Assembly: GCA_004026145.2 (NCBI GenBank)
Contig: CP034992.1
Location: forward strand, 5,592,993-5,656,992
Origin: Takifugu bimaculatus
Taxonomy: Eukaryota > Chordata > Actinopteri > Tetraodontiformes > Tetraodontidae
Reading direction: 5' to 3'
DNA: 64,000 bases
Below the pieces are notes generated by a model that saw only the letters and a program-made list of their open reading frames with translations, was not told the DNA's origin and did no database searches. The number at the start of each line of letters is the position of its first letter. Position 1 is the stretch's first letter. A program made the position numbers and the translations under genes. Shown piece by piece: positions 26,601 to 38,600 of this stretch.

Positions 26601-29600
26601 AGACCTTAATTTACCTCTGTCTCAATCAATGAGTGGAACACATTTTATTATGTTTCATGCCTCAGCAAACAATGCAGCCATTTTAGTGTTTGTTGTGTTT
26701 ATGTGTGTCTCGGTGTCACCCTCTCCCAGCCCGTCCTGCCACTACAAGGGCACATGCACCCCTAAAATAGTCTGCCATTAATTAAATATAGATGACTTGC
26801 TTGGATTTGTCTGCCAAGTAGTGTAGTGCTCAAACAGAAGAAGGTTCTGTACGCTGAGGACATGTTCCACTGTTCAGACTTACACCCTTTCTAGATTTTT
26901 ATCATTTGGTATCTGGCTGAAATTATTGGCTGTTTCTGTAAACAAGCGTCGCTCTAGTCACCGTCGGGCGATGCGATGCTTGAATATCAACCTTAAGCAG
27001 CAAAGCTGGCCCATTCCAGGCCGCGCCAGGCCAAAACGACAGGTTGCCATTTGTTATCGATCCCAAAAACTGATTGACAGCTCATGCAAACACGGGCCAA
27101 GGTCACAGCGATGGCGGCGGCGGCGGGCTGATGTCGCGTATTGATTGTGGTTTGAAAGACATCGCGGGGTAAATGGATGCTCTGTTGTTGTTCGGCTCAG
27201 TGCGGCAGGAGTGTCGGGTTGATCAGCGGCAATGAGGTCACGCCAAAGGTCTTCATTTGATTCTTTCAATTTAAATTCGGACCAACATAAAAGGTGTAGG
27301 ACCAGCTAACCTGGGACTGTTACCGTCCTGCTCACCACATGAATCTGGCCCTGATCCTGGCTCTCCAGGGTCTTGCAAGTCCTCGCCAAGTGTCCGTGAA
27401 CGGTCACAAGATAATGAAGGTAGCAGACATTCGTTTCTCAGGTCTTATGAAGACAGCACTCTCTTTTCAGTCCTGCCTCATCAGACTGGCCCAGCTTTGC
27501 TCAGTTATTTCATCTTTTTCATTACACGATACTATCTTTTTATAAAATGTTATAAACTCTGGTTTGTCCACGTAGGTTCTTATTCATCCAGGTTGTATTA
27601 ATTCGTGAAGGTCAACTTGTCTAGCTGACCTTCACGGTTCTTTATTTACAATGGCAGCAGTGGCGGTGAAAAACAGGGACCACATCAGCCTAACAGTCAA
27701 AAAATCAGTTCTTTTCAAGGACAGGATGTGAAGTCAGGATGTCCTCTGTCCTTGACTCACAGTTTTCCTTAACAGTCCCCACCTCTATTGTAAAATAACC
27801 ATCATAATTTGCCTGGTTTACTGGCTCAAATCTTTTTTTTCCTGATGTTTTGTTCATGTTTTTGTGAGCTGGTTCACCAACAGTTTGACTGTCGTTGGAC
27901 ACCAATGGGACTGGGGCTGTTTGGCTGGAAATTCTTTATTTTATATTGTTGTGAGACCATCTGGTAGCATCAAATAGCATTTAGCAGTTAGCTCAAACCT
28001 GATGAAACTCTGTTCTCATCAGAGGGACTGTGAACTTCCAGTGAAGTCCCGGGTTATTCATCAGTTGGCACGCTACAGTAAAATTCTTCTGCATTTTTAC
28101 AGTTGAGTGCATGTTCTCATGTTCTACTGAGGCAGAAGCTCCTAGCATTTTACACTCCAGCCCCGTATGACTGCCAATAACTTGACACTATTTTTTCATG
28201 GATTATCCTCTTGAAATGCTAATGATGAGGGTTTATTTGCTTATTTATTTTTTTGTACAATTCCCACCCACCCGTGTCAGCTAGTGTGATGAAGCTGTTA
28301 AATCAACCTATGTTTGATGTACACCCACCCTCTCAGCACGTCTCTGAAGCAGCCTTGCACATGCCAGGCACCGGATCAGGGTAACCTTTAGCCGCAGTAC
28401 TATCGTTATTGTTTCTTTTTTGTCCTTCTCATTTTTCTTTTTGCTTTTTAAAATCATTGTCCAAACTGATGCAGGGATGTTGGCGGAAGTGTCTCTGTAT
28501 GATTCCACTCTATATCTTTGTTTTACAGCTTGGTCAATGGAGCTGTGTGGGGAGGGGGTTGGAATTAATCAGGCCCATAGCATTGACTGTGTCTCATCCC
28601 TGAGTCTTAGCCAAGACTCTGCTTTTCCATCCTTTTTGAAACACTGGTCACAATTCTACTTCCTATTTGGCTTTTTCAAGAGCAGCAGTGTATAAATGGA
28701 GTGAATCAATGGGGACTTCTGTGTTGGAAATGAACGGGCTGAATGGACGGGCTGGCTAAGGACTCCCCAAGGTCGTTGTGGTGTAGAACACTCGCGGATG
28801 GGACCCGTTGGATCTTTGCTTGGTAGGCTTCAGGGAGGATGTGTCTTGGGCATGTTGAGTGACCAGTTTGGAAGTTTATGATCGCTTTCCTCAGGAGAAA
28901 AGTTTTAGCAGATTTTTTTTGTGTTGTTTCAAATGGGGAGAAGCTGCCTTGCTCTGCAGTGGCAACATGAAGTGTGCGGTCATGTGGCGGTTAAACTGGT
29001 ACAAGTGTTACGCAATAACTTCAACCCACATTTCTTGTTATTAATTGCAGCAGAGCATGCTAACTGTCATCCCGTCCCCCCTCTTCTAGGTACAACCCGT
29101 GCCCCTCGCGAAGGAGAAGTTCCAGGCGTAGACTACAATTTTCTCTCGGTGGAAGACTTCTTCAAGTTGGAAAACAGTGGGACCCTATTAGAGATCGGAA
29201 CATATGAAGGTAAATTATATAATTTATTGGAAATGTTTTGGTGTAATTAATGTAATTACCTGACCGTGTCTCAGTCCCCCTCCCTGCATCGTGCTCCCTC
29301 CTGGTCTCCACGTCGCCTCCACAAATGCAGTTAATGTCCAGCTGGTATCAGCAAATATATACTAAGTTTTTATATACTGACGCGGTGTCAGCATATGGGA
29401 GAGAGCAGACTTATGAGCCGATGGATTTGTGCAAACATGCACGAAGAGGTGAATTTGATGGGCTTGTCCTGCCTGGAATGGAAACCCGTTCTGTAACACT
29501 GCCTCGGTCGTGTTCTGTTATGGATCACGACTACACTTTCCCACACTCGCATACCAAAATAATGAAAAATTCCAATCTGCCCTGCTTGTTGTTGAACATC

Positions 29601-32600
29601 AGTGGAAACATTTTTGGTCAGTATACAGGCTTAGAAAGACCGTACTGAAGTATTAAAGAAAAACAGGATAGGGATGTTTTTGGTCATGTTGCCACCAATA
29701 AACTAAGACTTCAATCACAGCAGAAGCAGTTCCCAGTGTCATTAGCTAATGTTAGTTTGTGGGGTATTCTTATGCTGTTACCTTTTATGTACGTTTTGGT
29801 TTTGATAGGGTTCATTTGTGTCAGTCAGGACTATTCATGGTTACATGGCATTTTTGTCTTGCTTCATCCTTCATTTTGTTCCAAATAACTCTGTGTTACA
29901 GTCCTGGCAGTGCTTTGGGTTCTTTAAGTTGTTCCTCTCAAGGTTCTGCTCATTCTACCCTCCTCATGTGTTATGAGTTAACACACTGACTCCCTATAGT
30001 TCCTGTTCACTTTGGTTAGATTTGATGCTGTAGAAATGGGCTGATTGAGGGTGGAGCCTCACTTGTGGATCAGCTGGTGGGTGTTAGATTAAAAATGTCG
30101 ACGCTTCTCAAATGATGTCACCGGTGCGAGATGGCAGAGCTCCTATGCATCACAGTTTTTTAGCGTTCCTCTTGGAGATGTGGAGATTCAACCTCCATCT
30201 GTTTTGTCAGCAGAGCTGCGTGAAGTGTGAGGTTACTGGAACAGTCCCAGCGAAACACAACAGCCGTTATAACGTCACTTATGCTTTCCCTGCTTTGATG
30301 CGCCAACACGGCTGCGCTTAAACGTAGGCTTCCAGTTCATTATTTAATTAGCGTTTGACCGTCTGGGGTTCAGATTGTCTCCTTCCCGGCTTCCTTATTT
30401 TCAGATTGTCACTGAAACGTGCCGCCGGCACCGCTAAAACAATAAAACTGTCTAAGTGGTTGCTGATTGTGCAATAAAGCTCCTAGTAGCTTGAAAAAAA
30501 AAAACATTCACGCTTATTTGGGTCAGAGAAGAAAGAAATTTAGATTTGTCCCAAACAAAGCCAGCCTTTTGATTTGCATACAAAGGGAAAAAAAAACCCT
30601 CCTCAGCACAGACAAAACTATCTGACCACCCCTCCTCTCCAACCCCCTTCCTAAAATGCACTTCTTTTCTCTGACCACCCCTCCCCCCTTCTTTGTTACC
30701 TAGGTAACTATTATGGGACGCCCCGGCCACCGGTGCAGCCCCCCGGTGGGAAAGTGATCAGTAGCAGTGGTGATGCCCCACTGCCAGACGGGCTCAGTGG
30801 TAGCCTCCCGGGCTCGCAGCACTCCACTCCTCGACGCAGCAAGTCCTACAATGACATGCAAAATGCTGGAATAGGACCTGGAGAGCAGCAGCAGGAGGAC
30901 GACGAGGACCTCCCTGACATGAACAGTAGCTTTACAGGTACGTGTGAGCGACTGGTGCTTTTGGAAAGAAGCTAAAGGTCATTAGAGATCACTGCAGCTG
31001 ATGCACGCGGGTGTTTACTGGTGATGGCTGCTTGTTGTCAACTTTTCTACAGAAATAAGCATCTTTTGAACAGGGAATTTTGTCATTATTGCTTATTATT
31101 ATGTTACTCAGTACTATCAGTGTTATTCTATATAGTTGAAGTAGTATCAGGTGTTTAGATGATAAAAAAGCATCCAGATCTTGTTGAAGACCAGGACGGT
31201 CCCAACCACTGCTGGCACACATCACTTGGGAGGAGCGGGTTCATTCCGGTGACCGTTGTCTTCCAACTCTTTTTTATTTTAAGCTTTAAACTCAAAACAG
31301 CACTCGGAAACATCAGGATGAGCTAAAGTAATGCACTCTCAGAGAACACTGTTGTTTTAGTGATTCAGAGGGAAAAGCCAGGCTCCATCCGCACTAATTT
31401 GGATTTCTAAACCCACAAACTCCAGATCTGTTGAATGGATCTCTTTATTGTCTTAGTTTCGTTGTCCTAAAGCTGTGGTACTAATATAAATGGTGAGGGC
31501 ATAAGTCAAAAATGCTAAGAGTTGCTAATTTAAACACCCAGGCAGCCTTTGTGACCAGCTGTTGGAGAGCCATTGATTTATCAGGCCCCTGTCCTAGTCA
31601 CGTATGTCCAGATCAAAGCAACCGTCATCTCCCCGTTTGCACATGTGGAATGTTTGTCTGGAGGTAACATATATTTAGTTTTCCTTAACAGTAAGTTTTA
31701 AATTGTTCTGGAATTTCTATGATCTCTGCTACCCATGCAGTGGGAGTTGAGATAGTAGAATATTAAACAGGAAGAAGGGAGTGGCTGGGGAAAGTGGGTA
31801 AGTGGGATGGGGGGAGTCAGGGGGAGTTGAGACACTGGAGGAGTGTAAGCTCAAAATGAAGAAGTCTGGAGAAAAGGGATTTGGAGGGAGCCAGCAGCAG
31901 AGAGGAGAGAAGTCTTTGGTGTGGTGGGGATCTAAAAAAACACAAGAGCTCCTTTGATTGGTGAGTAAATGGCTTCTAAGGTTCGCTACAGCAGCTTGGA
32001 TCATACTGTACATCCTGACATGTAAAACAGCGCCATCTGGCTGCAACAAGCATGTAAGGATGACCTGGCAACTTGCGCTCAAGCCATACCAGTAGGTCAG
32101 ATGTTAGCAGGAAGGATTTTTTTTTAAAATTTCCTCGACTCAGGACATTTACGGTTATAAAATCAGCAGGGGCCGACATCCCTGCTGCACCCCCCTTGTG
32201 TGTTTACTAGGTCAGTAGGCTGTTTCCTCCATATGTCGGCAAATGGTGGGAGCAAAAGTTGTTTATTGGCCGTCTGTGGCCATGTGCGCTGCGAGGTGCC
32301 AGTCTCGCATGAGCGTGTGAAAATGAGATAACAGGAAGTCAGGTGATTGCTTTTCAGAGGTTACACTTCTAGGTGTGAGCTGCCCAATCCGGAGTGTTTA
32401 CTGAAGTGAACGTATTCGTTAATACAGAGTGAAGAATAAAAGATCTCATTGATTTCTTCTCATTCTGGGGTTTTTTGAGGATCGCTCAGGTTGGTGGGAC
32501 AAATCTACTGGTTTCTGTCTGATTCACACCCGGTTCTGTTTCTTGCAAATCCAATAGGAGACTCTAGTGAATTAGACGAGATTCACCACTCAGTCCGCCC

Positions 32601-35600
32601 CTTCGCCCCACACCGAAGTGACCCGTCCTACCCTGGGACGACCCCCTCACCAACGGCCACCACGGAGAGCACACAGCAGACACACTCTCACCTGAGCCAT
32701 CCTCCCTCAGAGGACCCGCTGGGACCTCTGCCCGATAACTGGGAGATGGCCTACACTGAGGATGGAGAGGTCTACTTTATAGAGTAAGTAGCCCTTGATG
32801 TTTGGTTCACATCTCTGGGTGGATGCTAACTGCTTTTCACTGGCTTTGACTCCTACACAATCATGTTAAATCTAATCTAAGATGTGCAGAGAAATGGCTG
32901 GTAACCAAACAGCAGAAAGTGCCTTTGTGCCACTCTACGGCTGTGTTTACAGCTGCAGCTATAAATAGATAGATGACCTCACTAAATTCGAACTATAAAA
33001 TATGTTGCATGGGTAAGGATTATTGCTTCTCTACATCATGTAAAGAACGGCGCTTTAATTGGTGATTATACCTCACATGTGTCACAACATGCCTGTGTTT
33101 GTGAGGATTTAAGAACTTCAGGTAATTTTGGTTAAATTGTTTGTATTCAGCCACAATACAAAGACGACCTCCTGGGTAGACCCTCGGTGCCTGAACAAGC
33201 CTCAGAAACCCCTGGAAGAATGTGAAGATGATGGTATGTGCTTCATACTCAAACATTTAAAAAAAAATAGCATTATTTTACATTTTTGCATAAAAAAAAA
33301 TCATGCATCAGATTTAAATTCAGTTAATTCACCACCAGTGTGGAAGTTTCATTACGGCGATGCTGTCATTCCTTCGGCAGCCTTTAGGTGTCAGTGTTAC
33401 GTCGCAGAACAGCTACGCTTTCAGATGTTTTTCAGAGCAAATTACCTCACAGCTTCAAGGAATTGACTGCATCATTTACGCCATTTAACTCCAATAGCCA
33501 GTGCTCTTTCTAGGAAGGAGGATATGGCTTTTTGATTTCATGGATTGTTGCTAAGGCTCTGACTGCGATTAACTCATGACCACATGCAGTTCACTGGCTC
33601 ACAGATGTGTTGTTTCTGCTCCCCCCCAATGATCCTGTGCCGCTGTGTGGTCCATCTCGCTGAGCAGAAGGGGTTCATACAGAAGAGCTGGACAATGACC
33701 TAGGTATGATTATTAGTTGTTTTCTTTCACACCGTCCTCCGGCCAAGGTCCCTCTTTACACTTTACACTCATCTTGTTTCTGGATTTAAAATATTCTTCC
33801 AATTGGCTGATTGAAGTGACTTGACGTGAAACAGAATATTTTACCTCACCAAAACAAAAACAACCACACACTAGATCAGCAGCAGAGTGTCATTTCACAC
33901 AAGAGGGACGAGGACTGAGCCGAGGAAGATCGTTGAAATGATCATTTCCTGGCATCTGTCTGAGCCGGACGGCAACACGCCTTGCTTCGTGAGAGTCATC
34001 AACACAGTAACCAGCCTATCAGACACAGCGGTGTGGCCACATGGTCTGGATCAATGGCGCCTGGAGATGGTGTCCTGCTCCGTCATGTGCAGTAAAGGAT
34101 GATATCATTCCACGAGACCAGACACGGGATGAGATCAGAGATTCTGATTCTCTTTGAGGAAAAATATTTGTGCGTGGATTTAATAAAATCTGAGGTATTC
34201 AGAGAGAAAAAAAATGTAGATTAATTGTTTAACTTTATATTTTCTGATTCAGAGAAGCAGCCAAATCCACAACCACATGTCAGGGCAGCACAGCGGCCTT
34301 TCACTCTGTGTAGAATGGACGGTATCGTCTTGGCGGAGAGATGTAGGGAAAGAACAAAACGCCCTCTAATGAGTGAGAGGTTCCTCTCACCTTGTCAGTT
34401 GTGTTTCTAAGATCTTCGCTGTGGTTGTGGCAGCACACGCACAGGAGGAGCAGAGCTGCCGTAGCGTGAAATCGAGCGGGTGATTAAAATTTTCGTGAGG
34501 TGAAGCGGGACAGCATTCTGTTTAACGTTCCAGCTGAACACATCCGAACAATAACTCACCAGTCCCTGCTTTGTGGTTTCAACCTACGCTGCTATAAAAA
34601 AAATCCCCGTTTGTTCCTTTATGTCGCCTTTATGTTGGCTGTAATCTTTAGTTCCCAGAAATCTGAAATGATTGTCGAGCGTAAATGAGCCTCTGCTGCT
34701 GGCTTTCATCACATGGACGACCTCTGCTCCTTAGACTTTATGATTGTTATCACCATCTAGTTGCTCTCAGATTGAAGGTAATACATCACAATATTTTCTT
34801 AATGTTGATATCAGCCTATAATCAATACTGCTGCACTCAGACAGAAGAAAGGCGGTGCATCTATTAATATCACTGTGAACATTGAACGTCTTCTTGTGTT
34901 CTCTTCACACCGCCATGTATTTTTCTGCTGTTGTCTCCTCACCTCCAACCCGTCCTCTCCTCCAACACCTTTCCATTTCTCTCACCTGCTTTCTTCTGTC
35001 CATCACTCTTTGCACCCCCCCATCTCTGCCCAGCGGGGTCGCACTGCGTTGTCTCTCATCTGACATGTTGAAATGTCAGCATCATGTGGGACCTGCAGCC
35101 CGTGAAGATGTTGACTCACTGTCGCCCTTGAGACTGACTGACAGGCAAAAAGGGGGAGACACTAACGTCATCGCCTTTAGCCTTTAATTTCCTCTGTCTA
35201 ACTGTGTTTTATTCTTTCCTTTTGTCTTTTATAGAACTTCCACCAGGCTGGGAGAAGATAGATGATCCAGTGTACGGGGTCTACTATGTTGAGTAAGTGA
35301 AGAGTGCACATATGCTTACAGGCTTGCTCTTGAGTTACAGCATTTGCTCTCGCTGTTCATAAGTACTTAAATTAGAGGTATCACTGTTATACAGTTCTTT
35401 CACCCCCATATTGGACATCATGTCCCAAACCTGCTAATTTCGGCTTTTGTGTGTGTTTTGGGTCCACACTCATGCGCCTCTGAGCCCCTGTACTTTGGTG
35501 TTATAAGAATTTTCATGGTGTATTGATGCTGTTCGGAAGAACACCTGGGGTTAAATACTGTGCCGTTTTTCCGACATATATATAAGTGCTTCCTTCATTT

Positions 35601-38600
35601 ACTGCTGTGGCTTTCAGGTCTAAGTTGGTGCTAATGACGTCCATCAAAGCAGCTAATCAAAACAGGACTCATTGGATATGATGTGTGATAATGTTTCAAA
35701 GAGGGCTTCATGTGTATATATAGACACGAGCTTGTGTATTTATTGCCATGTGTTCATAAAAGGTTATCATTGTTTTCTCCTCCCTTTCTTCTCCCTTCCC
35801 TCTTATACTCTCCTACTTTCTCTTTTTCCTTACTGATATTTTCACCTTGTCCTAAATCCTATTCTCTATACTTACTTTGTTACCTATTAATAACTCCTCC
35901 CACCCTTTGCCCTTCATTTCTGCCCCATGTTAACCTCGTCCCTCCCACCACCATCCCAAAGTCACATCAACAGGAAGACCCAGTATGAGAACCCAGTTTT
36001 GGAGGCTAAGAGGCGCAGACAGCTGGAACAGCAGCCTCAGCCCCAAAGCCAGCAGCCACCTGAAGGTGAGCGCTACATCCGAGGTTCGTTCACAAGCCCC
36101 CGCCAAGGGCGCCATTTCCTTTCCTTCTATTCATGTTTGTGAATGAGTTGTCTGTGTATGCGAAAGTGAGTTTGTATCAACAGTTGCTCGTATGCTTGCT
36201 GCTGCTTTATAATTTGCTAAGCTCTCTTCCATAACAGCATAACTATTATTTGTGGCTCTGCAGGCCTTTAATGAAGTCGATTTCTGTTTTCATGCCTAGC
36301 TTTTAGGTTCATATCCCACTGATCATTATCTGTAAGCTGAGAAGAGTCATTTACTCGCTGGTCACTCGGGGAAGCGTTAATAATATAAACATTGATGACT
36401 CGGCTTGCAAAGTTGCCAAAATCGACTGGTAGTTTGAGGTTGCTCCTACTTCCTGTCATACACCTTGTTGCTTGCAGGGCGGCCATCCGAAAGATTAATA
36501 GTAAATGCACGCGGGCTCTCACGGGAATTCTCCTACCTTGCTCCACCTTCTGCTATTTCAGCAGAAATCATTCGCAGCCGGTCAATTTCCTGCCGACATT
36601 TCCCGTCTGCTCAATCTCTTAACAAAAACAACTTGATATTCGAGCCATTTTCAGCCATTTCCCTCTTTGCATCGATTCTGAATCTCTGATAGGAATATTG
36701 ATGTCGGGACAAAGTGATTGATCATAACTTAGTGGCTAGACTAACAGACTATGTTAGCACTTTTTAGACATGCAGCTCTATTTATATTTATCAAAAGAAG
36801 GTAAAATAGTGCTGGAAGCTTTAGGACACAACTTGTGGAACCTAAAATTAATATCAGCCTCCTGTAATAGAAGCAAGAACCTACATATGTTGGTCTTCAC
36901 GTCTAGTTATGCAACCGGTTGTTGCAATTTCACTTAATATTTAACTGTGACCATAGAACACCTTGAGTTTTTCCTGAATGCACCGGACAGGGTGTTGTCC
37001 TGCTCTGCACCAGTTTAGACTCCATCTAGAGAATGTGGGTTTTGCTCTTGCAGAATGGATCGAGGACTCTGCATTGGCAGGGGCACCGCTCGCCAGCTAT
37101 GCTGCCACCCAGCAGGAGACCTACAGGGACCCTCAGACCGGACCTACAGTCCCCAGCGCGATGGGACAAAAACGTGAGTTTTTTCCATATGCTTGCTGTT
37201 ATCTGCAACATCCTGTGGGCTAGTACCACACCTTACTGAATCCCTCTTGTTATAATTTGCTATCCTGATTCAGCACTATGCCCACCCACAGATGTGTTGC
37301 TTTTAGCCAACCCTGTGAATTTTCTGTTTGCCAGCATCTTTTATACCAGCTTATTTAGCACAACAGGCACAATATTTACTGTTTTACCCAAGTTTTCTCC
37401 TCTTGTCCTGTATTTTATTGCCCATATTTACAGCCAGGCCATGCAAAAATCTTGTTTCTTGGCCCTTTCTACATTTGCTATTCATGTATCAATATTGATA
37501 TTGTGTGTACAAGATGCAACTTTGTCTTAAAGTGATGTTAATTGTGCTGCTCTCATTCTAGTGCTGTGAAGGCAGAAGGTGAGACAAGGGAAGTGATTCA
37601 TTTAGTATTGTTCATCATTTCATCCTTTCTTCTTGTTAACAGGGGAGCGAAAGCCAGATCAGTAAAAAAAAAGCCTGAATAATTGGGTTTTAACTTCAGC
37701 GTTGAGTCATTCTTGTGTCTCTTGCAGAGGCTTAAAGTGCTGGAATGATAGTGGAGTCGATGAATAGAAGCAGATTATATTTCACCTGTGGAGCGATCCA
37801 AATAAACTCTGCTTTGGATTTAGGAGGGAAGCCATTTTTCACTCGGAACCGATCCGAGTTGAAGGGAACCTTTATCAACACCAAGCTGAAAAAGAGTCGC
37901 CGTGGGTTTGGTTTCACGGTCGTGGGCGGTGACGAGCCAGACGAGTTCCTGCAGATCAAGAGCCTGGTCCTTGATGGACCTGCCGCTTTAGATGGCAAAA
38001 TGGAGACAGGTTGGTGATGAAGAGATGCTGGTTTTTAGTGTCATTTGATATGCACAGCAGGTGAATCAATAAATACTGACAAAGGACTTCCTGACATCTA
38101 AAAATAACACCACACCACTTCTCTCCTCCTTTAAGGTGACGTGATTGTGAGTGTCAATGACACGTGTGTACTTGGATACACTCATGCCCAAGTTGTGAAG
38201 ATCTTCCAGTCTATTCCAATCGGTTCCATGGTCAACTTGGAGTTGTGCCGTGGCTACCCTCTCCCCTTTGACCCCGATGATCCCAACACCAGCTTGGTTA
38301 CCTCTGTTGCCATTCTTGAGAACAAAGACCCCATCATCGTCAATGGCCAGGAAGCCCCCAACAGCTACGACTCGCCGTCCAACCACGGCAGTCAGAACAA
38401 CAATAGTTCCAGCAACGGAGGCGCGCCCCTCAATGGTCTCCCTCGGCCCTCTAGCCCCTCTGTGGAGGTGGCTTCTGACACCTCTTCACAACACGGCTAC
38501 CCCAGTGACGTGGTCACCTTGGCATCGTCCATCGCGACACAACCAGAGCTGATCACCGTTCACATGGAGAAAGGAGAGAAGGGTTTCGGCTTCACCATCG

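Larger units (their letters stand above)
19449..29089 (+). other. magi1: magi1 intron, 9.6 kb
   Basis: A long intron with a G-quadruplex-prone block at 20608-20665, a (GA)n at 21902, a C-tract near 22106, (GT)17 at 22514, (CTGT)n near 22609, a (TG)/(CTGT) array at 23552-23623, the exon-like ORF at 26030 and a perfect hairpin at 27604. I see no other gene in it. Confidence 0.8.

Noticed and set aside
27107..27126. GATGGCGGCGGCGG as a second YY1 start site
   Set aside because: The frame stops after five codons and the run is a short GCG triplet repeat.
28921..29089. Upstream extension of the second guanylate-kinase exon
   Set aside because: Open by chance; splice phase and homology start at 29090.
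37745..37823. Upstream extension of the PDZ1 exon to an ATG at 37745
   Set aside because: Residues before GKPFF have no MAGI similarity, and the atttag acceptor with matching phase explains the exon start.
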